From Nitrososphaerales archaeon TH5895 (GTDB lineage: Archaea; Thermoproteota; Nitrososphaeria; Nitrososphaerales; Nitrososphaeraceae), in NCBI GenBank assembly GCA_014523695.1, contig JAATVS010000319.1, positions 1-8,152 on the forward strand: a stretch of 8,152 bases of DNA. Direction: 5' to 3'. Positions 6,020-8,152 of the stretch are shown in pieces. The notes under the pieces are model-generated. The model saw nothing but the letters and a program-made list of their open reading frames with translations, did no database searches and was not told the origin of the DNA. Positions within the stretch are counted from its first letter, which is position 1. The number at the start of each line of letters is the position of its first letter. Made by a program: the position numbers and the translations under genes.

Positions 6020-6543
6020 TGTAATACTTCATATTGATTGTGATACCTTTTTGTTAGGCATTGTCTCTGCGTAGAACTTTTGACAACTTTTCATTAAATT
6101 TGATTTTACCAATCATTGTCCCTTAAAAGTTGTTTTCCGCTAAAACCGTTAAATCCTTCAACCAATCTTTCTCATTTCTAATGACAGTATGGAAACCACA
6201 GAATGGAAAATACCACGTGACTTGACGAGCCTGTGGAACAGTAGAAACTTGGTTTGTCGCGATATTGATCTACTAGATCGTTATCCTAAAACTTCAGATA
6301 CTCTCTACCGCAATAGTCCCAAATGAACATTAATAAATTGTGGCGTGCACAAGCTCACATATCCCAACAAGATCTTTATAGTCCGATCGAGATTTTGTTA
6401 GATCGTCTGACATCCGAATTAGTTATTAGGTAGCTGTCGAATTAAAGACCAGCCCGATCCATGAATTGACTAATGTTTACTGAAATCTAATGACAATGAA
6501 AAAGTTTTTGATTTCATCAAAGATACAAAGAAGAAACACTAAC
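6020..6543. other. Gene-poor stretch before tRNA-Ser
   Basis: About 520 AT-rich bases. The longest plus-strand candidate is a 45-codon frame from ATG 6189 to TGA 6326 (begins METTEWKIPRDLTSLW), with no TATA box at the right distance and no recognisable similarity. I see no RNA gene, repeat array or conserved protein fragment. Confidence 0.4.
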
Positions 6544-6550
6544 TATAAAA
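6544..6550 (+). promoter_or_regulatory. TATA box of tRNA-Ser
   Basis: TATAAAA, centred 30 bases upstream of the tRNA 5' end, giving a leader of about 4 bases. Confidence 0.6.
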
Positions 6551-6596
6551 AGCTCGAATGTATCGTAAAGGAACGGGCAGATGTGGCAGAGTGGTC

Positions 6597-6616
6597 TTCT
6601 CTAAATGAGAACAAAA
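6597..6616 (+). other. Putative 20-nt D-loop intron of tRNA-Ser
   Basis: Contains a hairpin TTCTC-TAAAT-GAGAA then an A-run, inserted after GTGGTC in the D-loop. The boundary is uncertain by one base (T on both sides). If not spliced out, it would be a very unusual extended D-loop. Confidence 0.6.
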
Positions 6617-6634
6617 TAATGCGTCGGCCTTGAG

Positions 6635-6652
6635 TGAATCAGGTCAGAAGAT
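6635..6652 (+). other. 18-nt canonical intron of tRNA-Ser (position 37/38)
   Basis: Lies between G37 and A38 of the anticodon loop. Exon CTT can pair with intron AAG, leaving 3-base bulges at both splice sites, as the archaeal splicing endonuclease expects (relaxed bulge-helix-bulge). Confidence 0.75.
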
Positions 6653-6700
6653 AGCCGATTCGCCTTCGGGCGATCAGGAGTTCGAATCTCCTCATCTGCG

Positions 6701-6709
6701 CCCTTTTTA
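6701..6709 (+). terminator. T-run terminator of tRNA-Ser
   Basis: CCCTTTTTA directly after the discriminator base, fitting T-tract termination of the tRNA transcript just before it would run into the convergent CBS-HPF gene. Confidence 0.55.
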
Positions 6710-6710
6710 T

Positions 6711-7814
6711 CTAAAATTGCTCCTTCCTAATTGTCCCTCGGCGATGCTTTTTTGGTAACTTTGAGCTATGTGCTGATTTTATCCTTCTTTCCAATTTCGA
6801 GACAATTTCCTTTGATGCAGATATGGGATCATATGCCACAGCTTTCGCATCAACAATGCTATTGTTTGTCATTAGTCTTGCCCTAATAGAATATTTTCTT
6901 GTCTTGTGCTTGTCTACGTAAATAGTGACTAACTGTATATTTTCTAATCTCCCCTCAATCTTTTTCAGGAATTTTGTGATGATTCTTTCAATTTCATTCT
7001 TGTCATCCTCACTTTCAGGATCCGAAATGTGTACAAAAGTAGGACCCCCATGCTTCGGAAGCAATAACTCGAGTACATCTTTTGGAGTAATCACACCAAT
7101 CGGACGTTTGTTTCCTACTACAACAATCTCTTCATGATCCTTCAGGTCTCCAATTAAATCATTTATTTTTGATCCTTGTTCTACAGAGTAAGCATTTCTC
7201 ATCATATCCTTCACTTTTACCTCTCGTATTACAGCCATTGTACCTAGTCCAGGAGCCTTACTCGCTCTCTCCCTCGGTTTAGATATCATATGCGCAATAT
7301 CTAATACATTTATGATTCCTGTCAAAACACCGTCTTTGCTGATAACGGGCAAACGTGATATGTTGTATCTCCTCATCTTTGAGAGGGCATTCCCAAGAGT
7401 ATCGTCTCCCTCTAGTACTATAGCTCCACTCATAACTGAATCTACTGCTGCATGACCAAACCTAGCGTTCACTACTATGTCTATTTCACTGACTATTCCT
7501 TCTAAGTTAGAACTATTCTCAATGACCGGAAACGCGCGATTTCCTGTATTTAGTATCATCTCTATAGCTCGCTCTACTGCGACCTCACGACCTAGAGTGG
7601 GGGTTTTCGATATGAAATTCTTAAGCTTAGATTCCGGAGAGGCATTAACTGAAAGAAATTCCTTTGCGAATACCATTCCCAAATAGTCATCGCTGTCGTT
7701 AACGATAGGAATCTGGTTTAATCTGTTTGAGTGCATTAGATTAAGTGCCTTTGAAACAGTATCTTGAGGAGATAAGGAAATTACATCCCTTACCATAATG
7801 TCGTCTACTTTCAT
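6711..7814 (-). CDS. Four-CBS-domain protein fused to an HPF/RaiA-like ribosome-binding domain
   Basis: A 367-residue cytosolic protein. Four CBS repeats are readable: about 1-55 (MKVDDIMVRDVISLSPQDTV...GMVFAKEFL), 62-116 (VAVERAIEMI...GIVSEIDIV), 123-177 (VDSVMSGAIVLEGDDTL...GIINVLDIAHM) and 198-252 (VKVKDMMRNAYSVEQGSK...GVITPKDVLEL). CBS pairs bind adenine nucleotides and sense energy state. The C-terminal 258-350 looks like the HPF/RaiA (S30AE) beta-alpha-beta-beta-beta-alpha fold: FVHISDP, helix EIERIITKFLKKIEG, strands VTIYVDK, YSIRARLMT and VDAKAVAYDP, then ISASKEIVSKLERRIKSA. The last part matches the 'D.y.AI...v.KLerqi' signature, followed by a basic tail KKHRRG. Bacterial HPF blocks the 30S decoding and mRNA channel during hibernation. 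By analogy this protein may couple energy sensing to ribosome inactivation; that is inference. ATG 7814 starts the first CBS motif directly. It diverges from a small membrane protein gene. Confidence 0.85.
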   Translation of the reverse strand: MKVDDIMVRDVISLSPQDTVSKALNLMHSNRLNQIPIVNDSDDYLGMVFAKEFLSVNASPESKLKNFISKTPTLGREVAVERAIEMILNTGNRAFPVIENSSNLEGIVSEIDIVVNARFGHAAVDSVMSGAIVLEGDDTLGNALSKMRRYNISRLPVISKDGVLTGIINVLDIAHMISKPRERASKAPGLGTMAVIREVKVKDMMRNAYSVEQGSKINDLIGDLKDHEEIVVVGNKRPIGVITPKDVLELLLPKHGGPTFVHISDPESEDDKNEIERIITKFLKKIEGRLENIQLVTIYVDKHKTRKYSIRARLMTNNSIVDAKAVAYDPISASKEIVSKLERRIKSAHSSKLPKKHRRGTIRKEQF

Positions 7815-7842
7815 TGTGTTTTATGATGATCCTAATCATTAC

Positions 7843-7850
7843 ATTAAAAA
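7843..7850. promoter_or_regulatory. Shared A/T element between the divergent CBS-HPF and membrane-protein genes
   Basis: ATTAAAAA on plus, TTTTTAAT on minus. It lies about 32 bases upstream of both ATG 7814 (minus) and ATG 7879 (plus), so one TATA-like element could serve either gene with a 6-7 base leader. A second TATA-like ACATATAAC (7860-7868) is too near ATG 7879. Confidence 0.35.
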
Positions 7851-7878
7851 CCTTCCTCTACATATAACAAACGATCGG

Positions 7879-8061
7879 ATGGTTGATAGACGCCTTATCT
7901 TAATTGCTGCCATAATAATAATACTGATTAGCGTAGTTACAATATATTTAGCCCCTTCCGATACGATCATCCCTATTCCTAATCCCGATGAAAATAGCAC
8001 ACGCAACGACAACAACAACATCAGCACGCCGCAAGGTGGTCTTAGTCAGGACTCTCCCTAG
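7879..8061 (+). CDS. Small single-pass membrane protein of unknown function
   Basis: A 60-residue protein with a short basic N-terminus (MVDRR), one hydrophobic segment (about 6-25, rich in Ile: LILIAAIIIILISVVTIYLA) and a hydrophilic tail of about 34 residues rich in Asn, Asp, Ser, Thr and Pro. Positive-inside reasoning puts the tail outside the cell. The frame stays open back to 7798, but starting at ATG 7879 puts the basic residues just before the membrane segment; the longer version would overlap the start of the CBS-HPF gene on the other strand. I recognise no family. Such short anchored tails are common in thaumarchaeal genomes, so this is probably genuine but uncharacterised. Divergent arrangement with the CBS-HPF gene leaves only 64 bases between start codons. 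Nothing is recognisable in the 90 bases downstream. Confidence 0.55.
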   Translation: MVDRRLILIAAIIIILISVVTIYLAPSDTIIPIPNPDENSTRNDNNNISTPQGGLSQDSP

Positions 8062-8152
8062 ACCAGCAACTACATTAAAGTTCTTAAAAGTACAAAGTCA
8101 ATAGTTGATTTATTAGGTTTTCAGTTTTGAGATCAACAAACCAGTGATTATA

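Larger units (their letters stand above)
6577..6700 (+). tRNA. tRNA-Ser(TGA) with anticodon-loop intron and D-loop insertion
   Basis: Acceptor GCAGATG pairs perfectly with CATCTGC, followed by discriminator G at 6700 (Ser type); CCA is not encoded. T-arm AGGAG-TTCGAAT-CTCCT and a long variable arm (TCGCC-TTCG-GGCGA) make it class II. The anticodon stem is TCGGC/GCCGA with TGA at 6631-6633. Two stretches do not fit a mature tRNA. One is 18 bases at 6635-6652, exactly at canonical position 37/38; removal gives loop CTTGAGA, and a 3-base ATA bulge sits beside the stem with CTT/AAG pairing. The other is about 20 bases at 6597-6616 in the D-loop; removal gives a normal D-arm GCA-GAGTGGTCTAA-TGC. 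The mature RNA would be 86 bases with G73. A TATA box lies upstream and TTTTT (6704-6708) directly downstream. It is convergent with the CBS-HPF gene, whose stop is only 10 bases away. Confidence 0.9.

Noticed and set aside
6189..6326. 45-codon plus-strand frame
   Set aside because: No promoter at the right distance, no similarity, and a length expected by chance in AT-rich DNA.
1..8152. CRISPR array, insertion sequence or toxin-antitoxin module
   Set aside because: No regularly spaced repeats, no terminal inverted repeats with transposase, and no paired small genes with toxin motifs were seen.

Overview
The window looks like chromosomal DNA from an ammonia-oxidising archaeon (Thaumarchaeota/Nitrososphaeria, probably Nitrososphaerales). 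Four things suggest this. Most genes have a TATA-like box about 24-32 bases upstream of the start codon or RNA 5' end, with no clear Shine-Dalgarno leader. Both tRNA genes carry archaeal-type small introns and no encoded CCA. There is a membrane-anchored blue-copper protein with the C-x2-H-x3-M copper loop common in these organisms. The small genes (MJ1316/DUF504, CBS-HPF fusion) are archaeal in type. The species assignment is inference, because no marker gene is present.

Layout. Positions 1-1161 (minus) hold phosphoglycerate kinase, cut at its C-terminus by the window edge. Positions 1320-2402 (minus) hold a 360-residue protein with an N-terminal C2H2-like zinc finger and no recognised function. 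Positions 2583-2930 (plus) hold the decayed remains of a tyrosine recombinase, followed by about 500 bases with no gene. At 3457-3675 (plus) a small MJ1316/DUF504 RNA-end domain protein converges on, and overlaps by 3 bases, an anchored cupredoxin at 3672-4061 (minus). A tRNA-Leu(CAG) lies at 4439-4553 (minus), then about 570 bases without a gene. An UPF0173-type metallo-beta-lactamase hydrolase (5128-5799, plus) is followed by a 25-residue Lys/Ala-rich peptide gene (5877-5954, plus) with a strong TATA box and a downstream hairpin with a T-rich tail. After a gene-poor stretch come tRNA-Ser(TGA) (6577-6700, plus), a CBS-domain protein with an HPF/RaiA-like C-terminus (6711-7814, minus), and a divergent 60-residue single-pass membrane protein (7879-8061, plus).

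The genes are mostly monocistronic, each with its own promoter, and do not form one pathway. pgk serves central carbon metabolism, the cupredoxin electron transfer outside the membrane, the CBS-HPF protein probably ribosome hibernation coupled to nucleotide sensing, and the MJ1316 protein probably RNA-end recognition. The most interesting points are the two tRNA genes that each need two tiny insertions removed to give a normal tRNA, the CBS-HPF fusion, and the miniature basic peptide gene. Region 1162-3456 reads as an accessory patch: a lineage-type zinc-finger protein, an integrase fossil and empty DNA.
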